The notes under the pieces: model-generated | What the model was told of the DNA's origin: nothing | Seen by the model: the letters and a program-made list of their open reading frames with translations, nothing else | Databases searched by the model: none | Made by a program: the position numbers and the translations under genes | Shown: positions 1 to 11,762 of the stretch, in pieces | How positions within the stretch are numbered: position 1 is the stretch's first letter | How the letters are laid out: each line of letters begins with the position of its first letter | Assembly: GCA_035578175.1 (NCBI GenBank) | Contig: JAQMRL010000022.1 | Span: 1,922,001-1,986,000, forward strand | Direction: 5' to 3' | Source: Catonia carolina | Taxonomy: Eukaryota; Arthropoda; Insecta; Hemiptera; Achilidae | Length of the DNA: 64,000 nucleotides

Positions 1-248
1 ATAATAATAATAATATAATAAAAATAATAACAATTAAACGAACTTATTATCATATTTAATACTTTCTTATACACCCAGAGAAACACCAATGGGTATCAAT
101 CTTTGTCTTTATGTTACTTGGTTATGTACTACGTACAACACATTTTCTAGTAGTCATATATTTGTGTACCGTTGAAAATTTCAAATAAAAGATAAAATTT
201 TTTTTCAAAAATGATAACCTTAAGGGCTCTAATAAAGATTTTCATAAA

Positions 249-312
249 TGTGTGTGTGTGTGTGTGCGTGCGTGCGCGTGCGTGCGTGCATGCGTGTGTG
301 TGCGCGCGTGTG

Positions 313-357
<45 letters not shown>

Positions 358-458
358 CCATGTGAGTACGTATTGCCGTTGACGTAGATAAAGGGGTTTT
401 AGGTCGGTGAAAGACGTAAGTGGGGGAAATTATCAAAACTTCGTTTTGTGTGTGTGTG

Positions 459-487
<29 letters not shown>
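249..487. repeat. (GT)n microsatellite pair
   Basis: There are two GT-rich dinucleotide tracts, 249-361 (interrupted by GC steps) and about 447-487, separated by roughly 85 bases of ordinary sequence. The reverse-strand frame through the first tract reads as alternating Thr-His and is a by-product of the repeat, not a gene. Confidence 0.95.
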
Positions 488-489
<2 letters not shown>

Positions 490-788
490 ATTCGTGAAGA
501 CAGTACATAGGTACAAAGACTAGCGAGAGACGTCCGCAGGGGAATTTATCAAAACTTTTGTGTGTGTGTACGTTGGACTATACAACGATTTAGCAGCTAC
601 ACAATTTCTGTTACATATTTATTTTAAAAAATTGATTATACATTTTTGGCGTGCGAAACCGCGCGGGTCATGCTGTACATTAATAAAATCATTCATATTA
701 ACAATTGTTTTTTTCTCATTGTATTATTTTTTTATTTGTAATTGGTTTTTGTTAATTTATGTTAAATAAAAATTTATTTTTATTATTT
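488..788. other. AT-rich sequence, no gene seen
   Basis: This stretch between the GT tracts and Rp1 copy 1 has no recognisable coding motif, RNA gene or terminal repeat. Confidence 0.6.
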
Positions 789-800
789 TATTATTAGCCT

Positions 801-1193
801 GTTGTTGTTTAGGTCATCAGCCGAAAGGCTGGTTTGAACCTGTAGGGGTATTACTAAGTAAAACGAGGAGTGAGGTGTTTTACCATGCCTTCCTCACTGA
901 ATGGAAAAGTACGCTTATCAGCATGCCGGGCCCTCTGAAAAGCACATATTTTCCACTCTGCAAATGACACCTTCACTTTATTCACCACAGGATCTGTCTG
1001 TATAATGAAATTCATTACTTTCAGAGAAAACAACAATGATTAGTGTATTTTGCACCTCTACCTCTTCTGTTCTTGAATGATTCAGACATTTAATTGGCTG
1101 ACCATGTGATAAGAAACAGAATTATTTATTTTAGCCCTGCAACGAACAGATTGAGTGTAAATAATTTGACACTCCACTTGTCTGTTATGGGCA
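801..1193 (-). mobile_element. Rp1 retroposon, copy 1 (full length, 393 bp)
   Basis: This is one of six copies of a non-autonomous retroposon. On the minus strand it starts TGCCCATAACAGAC and ends in an (AAC)n-type tail, visible here as gttgttgttt at 801-810. It is flanked by a perfect 12-bp target duplication TATTATTAGCCT at 789-800 and 1194-1205, which fixes both ends and gives the full length. A target duplication plus a short 3' repeat tail point to LINE-mediated insertion. A short minus-strand frame (854-1036, 60 aa) contains the core NFIIQTDPVVNKVKVSFAEW, shared with copies 2, 4 and 6. I see no tRNA-like A and B box pair at the 5' end, so I do not call it a tRNA SINE. Confidence 0.85.
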
Positions 1194-1354
1194 TATTATT
1201 AGCCTATTTTTATTATTATTTAGTTTAATTTACTTGTTTTTAATTTAAAAAGCGAGATAAGAAGTTGTATATTTCATTTACTTTGTATGATTTAATTTTT
1301 TGTCTAATTCTGTTAATATGTGAAAAAATTGAGTGGAAATAAAGAATAATAATG

Positions 1355-1399
<45 letters not shown>

Positions 1400-1400
1400 T
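1355..1400. repeat. (ATT)n microsatellite
   Basis: About 15 ATT units lie in uninterrupted tandem. The neighbouring AT-rich sequence resembles nothing else in the window. Confidence 0.95.
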
Positions 1401-3821
1401 TCAACAGACTATAATACCAGTAACAAGAATTACAATCAACAGACGAACAATTTAATTTGAAAATTAATTTTAAAAAAACGTTTGAAAGCTTATACTACAT
1501 AAGTCCAAAAACTCACTAAATAAATTTTGAAAATTAACTGAGAATGTGTAACCTTTAACTATCATAACGATAGGAAATTAAATTAAATAACAATATCAAT
1601 GAAAATAAACAAATTAAAATAAATAAACTTGATAATAAAGAGTTGAAATGATGCATTAAAAGTTATCAGGATATAACTTAGAATCTTAACACTTATTTAC
1701 ACATTAGTCCTGAAATCGGTTAGGCAAGTCTAGGACATTACAATACATCATGAAAGTAAATAAATAACTAAGCAAACTTTCTCATCACGTAAAATAATGT
1801 TTAATTAATAATGACAAGTCAAAAAATGTGGAGTAGAATATGAGGAAGTTATGGTATTGCACACAACGCAAGTAGGATACTGATCAAACCAATAGTTTCC
1901 AGTCCTAATGAAAAACTTAGCAAAAACCTTGACTAGGACAACTAAATACTATACTGAAACTAATTAATTGTAAATTATACGTCCTAATAGTTTATAGTAT
2001 TCACACTCACAAATTAACTTATTTACTGTCCATAAAAGAGTTAACACTTTCATTAACATAAAAAAGTAAAACAGATAGGAATAATTATATGACAGAACAA
2101 TACAAAGAAATTACATGATGTAACCAACCGACAGAAAGAATTTTAATTCAATTTGGTGCATATTTTAAACATAAATTTCAAAAAACTATTTAAAATTAAA
2201 CTGAAAAAGTTTAATTTCTCAGAATCATATTACAGACAGATATTTACACACAGAAGTTTACATCTCAATATTAAGCTACAATAGTAGGCCTATGCAAAAT
2301 AGGTAATTAACCTAAATATGTCCGTTTTACAAAAAGATTTCTGCAAAACAGAAATTCAAATTATGATAAATTGCAGGTTTATGATTTGTCGATAGTCCAT
2401 GTAGTAAATAAGGACCAAAAATTATACTTATTAACATTTATTCAAGAAATTCACAATCTGTTAGACACAATCAGTGAATATGACAACTTAAAATACGAGA
2501 AAAATTAACATGATAGAAAACGTGAGTGGAGACACAGTCCAGTGACAGAACTCCGACGCGAGTAGATAAGTGCAGAATTTAGATTATTTAATTGTTAATT
2601 CAATTACAGTTGTAAAATATTTGATAAAATCTCGTCTCCATCGACGTTTTAATCGTCTTATTGGATTGTTTGGGAGAGGCTGCGCAGTCAGATTCGAAAT
2701 CAATGATTACGATGGTTCGTGTGTTTCTTCCTAAATTTTGTATAGAGTTTAAAGAAAATATCATTTATGAAGGGCACGTATAGGTCTGAGTGCAGCATTT
2801 TATTGGTTACATAATAGGGGGTGTTAACTATTATTCGTAAAAGCTTTGATTGAAAACGCTGTACTTTTGCTAATACCGATGCTTTTACACAGCCATAGAA
2901 AGCCCGTAAAATATATTACTTTTTTACCAGTAGTATAGCTACGTAAAGGCTCAGTTCTACTGGAAAACGCATTTGTTTTTAATAATTATTGGTAAACATG
3001 TAGTTAAAGTAAAAGAACATCTAATTGAATTATCATAGCACATAAATTAATAATTTAACCCGGCCTTCTTGTGACCTCGTTATCCAGTCAAACGTTAAGC
3101 TAAGCATTGTTATTAAATTAGCACAAATTTAATTGAATATCATTTGTAAGAAACGTTTTTCTCCTGCCTTAGAGAAACTAAATAATATTTTACATTATTT
3201 TTAAACTTGTACATTTATTTATTTACTTAAGGTTTTATCAACATTAAGTTTATTAGCAACCATATTACATTAAAACTGTAACTAAAAATTTTTAATGATG
3301 TTCAAACTTTTGAGACCCAGACGAGAATTAAACCCTACACAGTACTATATTTGGAATTTCGCTAACCATTACTTCTATTGTTACATAGAAAACGTAGGTT
3401 TTCTGCGGAAAATTCCATTTATTTGAGAGTATTAGATCAATAGGTTTGTTCTTTCTTTTTATATCAGTTATGGTTTTTAAAGGCAGTTTTATTAAATAAC
3501 GCTTTATATTTCCTACGTTTTGTCTTGAACAGCAAAAATGGATCTGCAGAAGCCTATTCGTTTAGTGGTTTATACAATCATTGTAGAAAAGAATTTTCCA
3601 TTGTTTTCAGTTTATTACTAGACCCGTCTCTGTTTTAAGGGAAAGAGTAAAAATGAAATAGAAAATATGTATATAAAAAAAATTAAAACAAGTGTACCAA
3701 TGGTATTTTAAATTGAACTTCAAGCGATTAAATTTTCTTCGTACAATTTAAATTAAAATAAATTACCAATGTAAAAAAAGTTTTAAGTATTTAAAAAAAA
3801 TTTTAAATTAAAATAATTCTT
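1401..3821. other. AT-rich intergenic sequence, no gene seen
   Basis: I read no long frame, known protein motif, TIR pair or tRNA-like block here. The sub-region around 2515-2730 is visibly richer in G, C and CpG than its surroundings and could be an old element end or a host regulatory or first-exon segment; nothing in it identifies a function. Confidence 0.55.
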
Positions 3822-3890
3822 GGTTGCCTGCGTGACACGGTAAAAAGCGTGCTGATTTCAAAGCAAAATGTACAGGGTTGGATTCCTAGC
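3822..3890 (+). mobile_element. Degenerate tRNA-like SINE head (weak)
   Basis: The block starts tggttgcctgcgtgacacgg and has gggttggattcct at 3875-3887, one base off the pol III B box GGTTCGANTCC. The A-box region is poor and no body or tail is recognisable. It may be a decayed tRNA-derived SINE head; chance is not excluded. Confidence 0.3.
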
Positions 3891-4171
3891 TAGAATCCAG
3901 AAATTCACCGATTATTTTCTATAACATACCGTAGTCGATAATTAACAAGCTCTTATGGAGTGACTTACAAATTATTAAAAAATAACTGTGTTAAAATAAT
4001 ATAATTTATCAAATTTGTAAGCAAACTGAATTTATTAACTTATAAACCTACTTTGAATCAATATACTACAAAATATATAAATTGCTCAAGTATTTAAAAA
4101 CCGTAAAACTGTTTTTTTTTTTTTTTATATATAACTGACAGTGTAACAAAAATTATTGTTTCAAAGAATCA

Positions 4172-4396
4172 AAACTGATTTCGGAGACGTAGGTTCGATG
4201 TTTCAAATCCTAGTAAAGTTATTTTTATACGGATTTGAATTCTAGATATTGTTATTGGTGTATTTTGTTGGTTTGGGTTCAGTTAACCGTACTCTCTCAT
4301 GAATGGTTGGCCTGAGTCTGTACAAGACTATATCTCGTTTAAACGTCATCATACATATCATCCTCATCTAATTGGGTCATGGGGTTGCTTTTTTAT
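4172..4396 (+). mobile_element. S2 SINE, copy A
   Basis: This shares its order of blocks with copies near 27.2, 36.5 and 49.8 kb: a tRNA-like B-box block ending caaatcctagtaaag, then tatacggatttgaat, then a body with cctgagtctgtacaagacta and a final gggtcatggggttgctt. The upstream half of the tRNA-like head is missing. It directly abuts an Rp2 fragment. The arrangement fits a 5'-truncated tRNA-derived SINE. Confidence 0.7.
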
Positions 4397-4399
4397 CGA

Positions 4400-4535
4400 T
4401 TTTGATGAATAAAATGATTTGTCATTCACTAATGATTAAAATTAGGTTACGTTTTTTCACTTGCATTTTTCATTATTTACATTGACAACAGAAAGTCGTG
4501 TAAGTGTTTCACACCAGATTTTGTTTAAATAGTTT
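4400..4535 (+). repeat. Rp2 repeat, fragment
   Basis: The stretch matches the distal part of the long Rp2 copy at about 57,040-57,180, including attaggttacg, a run of AT-rich sequence, and gtgtaagtgtttcacaccaga. It has internal deletions relative to that copy. Confidence 0.65.
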
Positions 4536-4590
4536 TAAAGGTCAAATAAAATTTACATTAAAATATTAATACTGTAGTTTCACCTATTTC

Positions 4591-4978
4591 TGTTGTTGTT
4601 TAGGTCATCAGCCGAAAGGCGGGTTTCAACCTGTAGAGGTTTTACAAAATAAAAAGAGGAGTGAGGTGGTTTACCATTGCTTTTCTCACTGAGTAGAAAA
4701 GTACGCTTATCAGCATGCCGGGCTCTCTGAAAAGCACATATTTTCCACTCTGCAAATGACACCTTCACTTCATTCACCACAGGGTCTGGCTGTATAATGA
4801 AATTCATTACTTTCAGAGAACATAACTCTGATTAGTGTCTTTTACACCTCTACCTCTTCTGTTCTTAAATGATTCAGTCTGGCTGACCATATGATAAGAA
4901 ACAGAACTATTTATTTTAGCCCTGCAACGAACACATTGAGTATAAATAATTTGACACTCGACCGGTTTGTTATGGGCA
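4591..4978 (-). mobile_element. Rp1 retroposon, copy 2 (near full length)
   Basis: This begins with the same 5' block as copy 1 (TGCCCATAACA, minus strand, ending at 4978) and ends with the (AAC)n tail at 4591-4600. The flanks carry an imperfect 11-bp duplication, TCACCTATTTC at 4580-4590 and TCACCAACTTC at 4979-4989 (9 of 11 match), so this insertion is probably older than copy 4. A 75-aa minus-strand frame (4580-4807) has the family's conserved peptide. Confidence 0.8.
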
Positions 4979-4989
4979 TCACCAACTTC

Positions 4990-5560
4990 TAAAAACAGTA
5001 AATCATTGGTAAAGTGTACTTGAAGTTGTTTTATAACTAAATATTAAACGAAAATATGATCAAACTTCACAATGAAAGAAACGACAAACCACTTTACATG
5101 CACATCCTACTTTCTTTTGTAGTAGTATTACAATTGTTGATACTATTACTATTGGTATTAGAGTTTGTAAGGAGGATATCGACACCATACTAGCGAGTGA
5201 TTCTGGTAATGTATCTTTTGAAAATAGGGGAAATACCAGTTCCATTAGACCTTTCTAAATCTATACTATACTAACATTATTCTGCTTCTCAAACCAGATG
5301 GATTCTTCTTCTACCTAAACCCTATCCTATGAACACTGCCAGTAACCATCAACACTCTCTACATTCACCATTTCCACTCACACTATTACCATCCAACTAT
5401 AGAAACGCCTTTTTCAAACCTATCTTTCACTACAATAAACCGACCAATTTACATATAATTTTCATTTTCTTTCATACATCGGAGTGAGCCTTAATCACTC
5501 AAGAAAGATACTACCTGTTTATGTTTTAACTTGAAAACATCTTTTCAAATCGTAAATATG
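4990..5560. other. No gene seen; pyrimidine- and A-rich stretch
   Basis: No recognisable coding or element sequence. Around 5280-5480 the plus strand is notably poor in G, giving a C/T/A-rich composition. Confidence 0.5.
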
Positions 5561-6145
5561 CTTCTTCTTCTTCTTCTTCTGCCTTTCAAGGATTAGGCAT
5601 CTGTTCCGAACCTCTCAAATCTGCCTATTTCTTTCTCGGGCGTCCTCGTTCTCTCCTGCCCTACGGCTTAGAGCCCAATGTTTGCTTAGGTATTCTATCC
5701 TCCCACATTCTGTTTACATGCTCTAACCAATCCATTCTGTTTTGGGATACCTTGTTGTTTATAGAGAAGATGTTGAGTTCTTTCCTTATCTCGGTATTCC
5801 TGTAACGATCTTCTCTACTACACCCATACCTATGCCGAAGAAATTTCAGAAGAAAAATTCGAAGAAATTCATTTCAGATGCTTGCAATCTACTCTCCTCT
5901 CGCTTTGATAGCACCCAAGTTTCACTGCCATAGAGTAGGGTCGGCACAGCTAATGTTTTATAAAATCTCACCCTTGTGTTTTTGCTGGTGCTATTTTTTA
6001 AAGTGCGATGGATAGTTCCGCATTTTTGCTGAAATCGGTGCATCTTATTGTAAGCATATTTATCCTGTTGGTATGTAACGTTGCAGCTTAGATACTGAAA
6101 GTGGTATATCTGTTCCAAAATATTATTATCTATAACAATTTTGCT
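5561..6145 (-). pseudogene. RTE-like LINE remnant, 3' end with (GAA)n tail
   Basis: Read on the minus strand, this encodes the region downstream of an endonuclease-RT polymerase domain: a 90-aa frame (5846-6118) with LLYGSETWVLSKREESRLQASEM, a signature of LINE ORFs often annotated as craniofacial-development-protein-2-like or RTE-type. The frame breaks after the Glu-Met-Asn-Phe stretch. The 3' end is the AAG repeat seen as (CTT)n at 5561-5580. The same 3' arrangement occurs at 11.1 and 63.3 kb, so all three belong to one family. Everything upstream of the C-terminal region is missing, as in 5'-truncated insertions. Confidence 0.75.
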
Positions 6146-6344
6146 TCTGACTGGCTCGTCATCTTAAATTAGATCCCTATATAAAAATTTTCTAGTATAT
6201 TGAAACCTGTATTACCTTAATCTTAAAATGTTATTATCCAATAACTCATTCATGATATTAAAAATTCTGGTCTGAAACATTCGCACGATTATCTCTTACC
6301 TATGTAAATAATTGAAAACAAGACGTATGTTTAATTATGAGAAA

Positions 6345-7312
6345 TCAATGTAAAATGAAAAATCTGGTGTGTAACAATCATATGATTTCTCTTGCCAATG
6401 CAAATAATTACCAATATAACCTAACATTAGTAAAAAAAACATTAAAAATAAACAAAAACTAACCTCAATACGTAACCTTATTTTAATCATGAGTGAAAGA
6501 CGCAAAACGAAAATCAACCTTTAGTTTGGCTTAAACATACGTAAAATCACTCTTTCACGCTAAACTAGGCTCTGTAGAGAAACATTTTCAAAATAAAAGT
6601 TGTAGATCTTTAAATTTCCTATAACTTTGATTATACTTTTTTGTCGTAAAATGCATACTAAGGCTGAAATCTTTTAAAAAATCAATTTTTTTTACACGTT
6701 TTCTTGAGAAAAAACCAGAAAATAGCTAATTACCGCTAAACTAAGCGTTATACAAAAAAATTTTTGGCATAAAAGTTGTAGGTTTTTAGATTTTCTACAA
6801 CTTTTATTATACATTTCTGCGCAAAAAAGCAAATTAAAGTCGTAATTAAAAACAAATTTACGAAAAAACAGCCTTCACAAGAATTTCAGCAGACATGGCG
6901 CCTACCCTATCTTGTAGAGCATAAAAAATTTTGTAAACCAGGTGATTTTTAAAAAAATCGTAGGAGCCATTTATGAGAAAATCGCGAAAAAGTAAAAAAT
7001 AACGCGAATAAACTACTAGTTCCATGTGACCGATTTTGATGAAAATGAACGTGTTGGGTCCGGTAAAATTATCTATGTTAAGTTTCAAGTTTCAACTGTA
7101 TTCGATTTTCTGCTCTTGAGATATTCTGCTGACCCACACACGCGCGCGCACACACACCCACACCAATAGCTAAAAACATGTTTTTTGGGTTCAGGAGGTC
7201 TGAAAACGTGTAGATCCGGTAAAAACTCGATTTCGAAAATTGACATGAAAATACTTTCCTTCCTATATATTCATATAGGCAAGAGAAAGTAAAAATATAT
7301 ACTAATTTTAAT
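6345..7312 (-). repeat. Rp2 repeat, long copy (minus)
   Basis: The sequence is the reverse complement, with divergence, of 56,233-57,185. The end near 7,270-7,305 carries the family's near-palindrome (gcctatatgaatatatagg core), and the other end carries the caccaga block. A CA-rich tract lies at about 7,136-7,162. Inside are two related sub-blocks, around 6,560-6,690 and 6,740-6,840, each with ctaaact(a)agg/c followed by aaaagttgtag, suggesting an internal duplication. No coding capacity is evident. The class of element is unknown. Confidence 0.7.
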
Positions 7313-7317
7313 TTTTT

Positions 7318-8042
7318 TGGCAATGCAGAGTACTTTTACTCTCATGAAACAAAACTTTCCCCCTATTTTCTTGCGCGGTAAACCACTTTCGCAAACCGAT
7401 TCAATTCGATATCTCGCCCTGTACATTCACAGATGCTTAACCTGGAATGGACAAGTTCAAATAAAACGGCAGACTCTGGATAACAGACGAAAACAATTAT
7501 TTTCCTTGATATCGCTATAATCAAAATTCCCACTCATTTAAAACTGCAAGTATATAAATCTTTTCTGGAACCGATTTGGACTTATAGTGGCCAAATTTAC
7601 TGTGCAGCAAAACATTCCATTTTACAAGGAATTCAACAATTTCAATCCAAATTACTTAAATAACTAACGCACCTTTTTACGTTACTCACACATTGTACAA
7701 CGATTTACGTGTTCCATACATTAACGACACATTTTATCAAATCTATTCTCGGTTCAAACTCAAACTTGAGTATCATGAAAATCATCTCATTAGAACGCTG
7801 GCATCTCCAAACTTACCCGGAAATCCGCAACGCAGACTGAAACGACGATGGAGTAGATATATCATAGCGCAGATGTAAATTATATCAATTTATTATTCAA
7901 GATTAATCCACCGTTGGAGTGGCACTATTGAGTGGCGGTCTCTTTAATGTCATAACGCCATTTTTTGTTTTTGTAAATAACATCACATTCACTGGTTGTA
8001 TTTTGTACAGTTGTGAAAATATTAACTAAGTGAAAAAAAAAT
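7318..8042 (+). pseudogene. Jockey-like LINE remnant, 5' truncated
   Basis: Frames at 7317-7520 and 7693-7878 correspond to the region after the RT domain of Jockey-type LINEs. The first has SIRYLALYIHRCLTW. The second has the C-terminal block LPGNPQRRLKRRWSR, almost the same as in the copy at 38.8 kb. They are separated by frameshifts and stops, so it is dead. After the coding remains come about 160 bases of 3' UTR and an A-run near 8,033, followed by a short (TA)n. It starts abruptly next to Rp2. Confidence 0.8.
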
Positions 8043-8057
8043 ATATATATATATATT

Positions 8058-8218
8058 TTTTTTTTTGGTTTTGCATCGGACTGTTAATGCTAACGCAGAC
8101 TACAAGAAGGGTGGTAGATGAAAATGATCAATAAAACAATACCAGGCTTAACGGGTAATCGAACCCGGAACCCTGGCGTAAAACCAATTGCGCTAATCAC
8201 TACACCACCGGTCAGTCT
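8058..8218 (-). mobile_element. S1 tRNA-derived SINE
   Basis: On the minus strand this starts ctgaccggtggtgtagtgat, with an A-box-like tggtgtagtga, and has B box ggttcgattac about 35 bases on, followed by a non-tRNA body and an A-rich tail (T-run at 8058-8069 on the plus strand). It resembles the better-preserved copy at 27,005. It is a retroposed SINE rather than a tRNA gene, because it lacks a matching acceptor stem and has a body and tail. Confidence 0.75.
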
Positions 8219-8390
8219 AATTTTAATCCTGAGTGAATGACACTAAATAAAAATCAATTACTTTTGGGTTTTGATTTTGATGAGGAAAATATAGAAAATC
8301 GCTGATTTCCAATAAACTAAGCACTGATAAAAACAACGGTTAAAGTAAAAGTTGTACATTTTTAAATTTTTTATAACTTTAAAGACGGTA
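8219..8390 (-). repeat. Rp2 repeat, fragment
   Basis: The order taatcctgagtgaatgac, aaataaaaatcaa, aataaactaagc and aaaagttgtac matches the long minus-strand copy around 6,480-6,790, with deletions. Confidence 0.55.
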
Positions 8391-9487
8391 ATGGAAGCCG
8401 GTAATTGTACAACCATGAATTTAATTTTCTCCAAGCCGGGTTACTCATTAGCTGCTGATGGCTAACGCAAAAACCAAAAGTGCAATTGCATTCTACTCTT
8501 CAGTGGTTATGAGCCCAAAGCAAATCAAGCGAGGGGAGCTACTGCTAAATACAAAAGTATCTTTAAAACAAGGGAATATTCTTGGAACAAGAAATAATTA
8601 TTTAATAGTGAAATTAATTGGACTAAAACAAAATTATTTTTATCATATCACATGTTTCTTCTTCAGTGTGGTATACAAAGTTAGGTATTTGTAGGTATTG
8701 AAATTTTTGGATTAATTTAATCTATTGGCAAGAATTTACCTACGCTGTTGACAAGGTTCAACTGAAGTGTATGACGAATATTTGCTTACTCCAAACGAGT
8801 CCTTTTGGGAATATACTATTTATAAATACATCCCTTAAGGAGAATTCATCTAAATCTAGAGCTTTTCAATAAAGTGTGTCTCAACTAACAAGTTAGTATG
8901 ATTCCGTTGATCAAAATCTGTAGTAATGACGATTTTGTAATCTATGTTGCTGTTCTTTGTCAGCAAATTATAAAAATTTTACCAAAGAATATCACATTTT
9001 TATTCTAGAATGAGTTCCATAATTTGGTTTGGTTTAGCGTAACTTCTTTATGTTTGTATATTGTAATAAACTGCCGTATAGGCCTACAGGCTTCACGGCC
9101 TCCAGGGCACGTCTACCTCAGGCCTTACAGCTGATCTCCCCAATACAACCCTCCAGGTAATTATTATAAAAATAATAATTTTTCGAAGATTACATTAAAA
9201 ATATAACAGACTTTGAAAAATGAACAAAATACAGTGTTTGAAATTAATAAATTCAGCTTAGGGCACCATAAATGATTTCATAAAATATGTTAAAACCATT
9301 GTTACATCATCAACAGATATTTTATTTGATACGGATTGTAACGTACTTTTTAACTGATCTAAAATCGACGGATTTATTTTTACCAAATGATTCAGAATGC
9401 AATAAAAACTGTATTTTTTAAGTTCCTAGTAGCTTCAATTTCTCTAATCGTACTTTGGTTTTTTAAAAAAAATATTATTGCAACCGA
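8391..9487. other. No gene seen
   Basis: The 78-aa frame at 8458-8694 has no recognisable motif. A short GC-richer patch (about 9,070-9,155, with aggcctacaggcttcacggcc) stands out from the AT-rich surroundings, but I cannot assign it. Confidence 0.5.
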
Positions 9488-9785
9488 TTTTTACTTTCTC
9501 TTGCCTATATGAATATATAGGAAAGAAAGTGTGTCTTCATGTCGATTTTTCAAAATCGAGTTTTCACCGGATCTACACGTTCTCAGACCCCCCCAAAAAA
9601 CATGTTTTAGCGATTGGTCTGGGTGTGTGTGTGTGTGAACAAAATATCTCAAGAAGGGAACATCGTACGAACTTGAAACTTGAAACTTAAGTTAGACACC
9701 ACTACCAAATCCAAGACAAACATTTTCATCAAAATCGGTCAACCGGAAATAGTAGTTTATTCGTGTAATTTATCACTTTTTGATT
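9488..9785 (+). repeat. Rp2 repeat, hairpin-end fragment
   Basis: This starts with the family's terminal near-palindrome: 9493-9510 can pair with 9515-9530, allowing two single-base bulges. It then follows the Rp2 order (caccggatctacacg, acatgttttagcgattgg, gaacaaaatatctcaaga, acttgaaacttgaaac). Homology stops near 9,785. A short (GT)n lies within it at about 9,624. Confidence 0.7.
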
Positions 9786-10349
9786 TAATAAAATCGATTA
9801 TATGTTTCTAAGGTATCTTAGAGTTATAACACAATTTAGAGATGTATTAATTACTGATAATATTGAAATACATGTAAAAATAAGTACACCGAACACTGAG
9901 ATTGTTAAAAAACATTGAAGATAAATACGTTACGAAGGAAATTAATACATGAATAGATTATTAAGTTCTTAGCTGTGCATTAATATAAAATTAAGTTGGA
10001 ATACAAAATAGGTTTAGTCGTTAATAATTAATTACTTAAGAAGATTTTATTAATATTTTATTCAAATAGCTACAAGAAAACCGTAGCCATGAGAAATTAA
10101 TAAAATGCAGTACTTACTACATTAAACGTAATATCAAAATAATTATTATTTATATTCTTAAATGCAAAATTCATATTCATTCTCAGATGAATTTGTTAGG
10201 GTACGTTCTTAATTAACAAGACCTCATCTTAAAATGTGCATATTTTTTATTATTTCTTTCATTCGTTTTAATTATTTTGCTCTCAATTTTGTAATAATAT
10301 TCAATTATACGACAATTTGTTTAATTGATTAAATTTGTATGTATAGATA
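9786..10349. other. AT-rich intergenic, no gene seen
   Basis: No recognisable element or coding sequence. Confidence 0.55.
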
Positions 10350-11083
10350 GTGAGTCAAGAGACTGCCTTTTACGTATGGATGGCTGTGAGGAAGAGAAGA
10401 GAAATCTGACAGTGCTGCCAAACTCAACAGTGAGACACTACCTTTACGTGTAATTGCACCGTTTGTTAACCACATAAATTGCCTTTCAATTAATATACCT
10501 CATTGTGACTGACACTTTTTCCACTTAAACCCCATTTCATTTAATATTTTTCTTAACGTATAAATTTTGTAACTAAAATTTAGCCTTTCTTTCAAAACCT
10601 GTAATAACGTTTAACACGTCCGCATCACTTTCTTGTTAATATGACTGTTCCTTTTTTTACCAGGTGTCAAAAAAACTGTAGATGAAGAATTTTCTTCTTC
10701 ATTGTCTTTAACTTCTTTCTTTATATTTCAAATTGTGGAAAGAGAAAGATCACAGTAGTTAGCTGCTCGCTCACGGCTTTTGTTAAGAGGCACGGAAAGG
10801 TATTTTAGTTAGCTTCAACTTCACAGCATTTTATTACACTGCATATCAGATTTCGTTCAGCACTGTAAACACTTCAATCGCGTTTTTGAGGAACCAACAT
10901 TTCCGTTTACGGTAACAAACTGTTATATTTGTATAGTTAACCTACAAAAGGTTCTAACATTTACTGTATGTTCTCTAAGTATAGTTTACGTTGTTGTGGT
11001 GGTGACTCGATACCAAAGAAGTAGCTCATGCGCACGGATGCTTTCCCCCCTTACCCCTCATTAAAGCGGAAGGCAAACTCGTA
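10350..11083 (-). pseudogene. Possible Tc1/mariner-superfamily transposon relic
   Basis: On the minus strand, between about 10,800 and 10,500, stop-broken frames read as pieces of a transposase N-terminal region: a helix-turn-helix-like stretch, then a serine-rich linker, then a block resembling LRKILNEMGFKWKK. The latter resembles a region in DDE transposases with a winged-helix N-terminus, judged from memory. The flanking blocks gagactgcctt (about 10,360) and aaggcaaactc (about 11,071-11,081) are loosely inverted and could be degraded termini. The frames are heavily decayed, so the call is tentative. Confidence 0.35.
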
Positions 11084-11089
11084 AATTGA

Positions 11090-11720
11090 GTAACTCTTCT
11101 TCTTCTTCTTCTTCTTCTTCTTCTTTCTATCAAGGATTAGGCATAAGCCTGTTCCGAACTCACAAACCATCCTGTACTTCTACACAAACACGAGATATTT
11201 CAACCCTTAAATCTCGACTACTGCCATCTTCTTCGAGGTCTTTCCACCTCCCTTCTTCAAACTGGAACATATTCCGTCACTTTTAAGAGTATTCTCTCCT
11301 CTGCTATACGTTCTAAATGTTGCCTCCATTGATTACGGTGCTCCTACACTTTTCACTCTGGCTAATTACACCCAACTCAGATCTAATTTTCTCGTTACGT
11401 ATTAGATCCAGCCTCGAGCAGCCCTACACCCTTCTTAAAAACTTCATTTCAGCTGCTTGGATTCTACTTTCTTGGCGTTTCGTGTTAACCCATGACTCAC
11501 TTCCATAAAGAAGGACTGGGACTGCCATTACCTTGTAAAACTTCACTACTGTCTCTATTCTAGCTCTGTTACTGAGTGTACTGTTAATAGTACCACAAAT
11601 ACTTGAAATTTATTTTTATTTTAGACTTCCAAATTCCTATCAAAACTCACATCGCAGCCCAGATAGTTATAGTGAGACACTTGATCTAATACTACATTGT
11701 CTAAAACTCGAGTAACTATA
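11090..11720 (-). pseudogene. RTE-like LINE remnant with (GAA)n tail
   Basis: This is the same family as 5,561-6,145: a 3' tail of AAG repeats (CTT tract about 11,097-11,124), then aaggattaggca, then sequence whose minus-strand frames carry the degraded C-terminal region, including a block corresponding to LYGSxxWVxxxR. Several stops and frameshifts are present. The 5' part of the LINE is absent. Confidence 0.65.
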
Positions 11721-11762
11721 CCAATGTATTTATTTTTTATTTTGTAAATAATTATACTTATA

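Noticed and set aside
242..436. 64-aa minus-strand Thr-His-rich frame
   Set aside because: Produced by the (GT)n tract.
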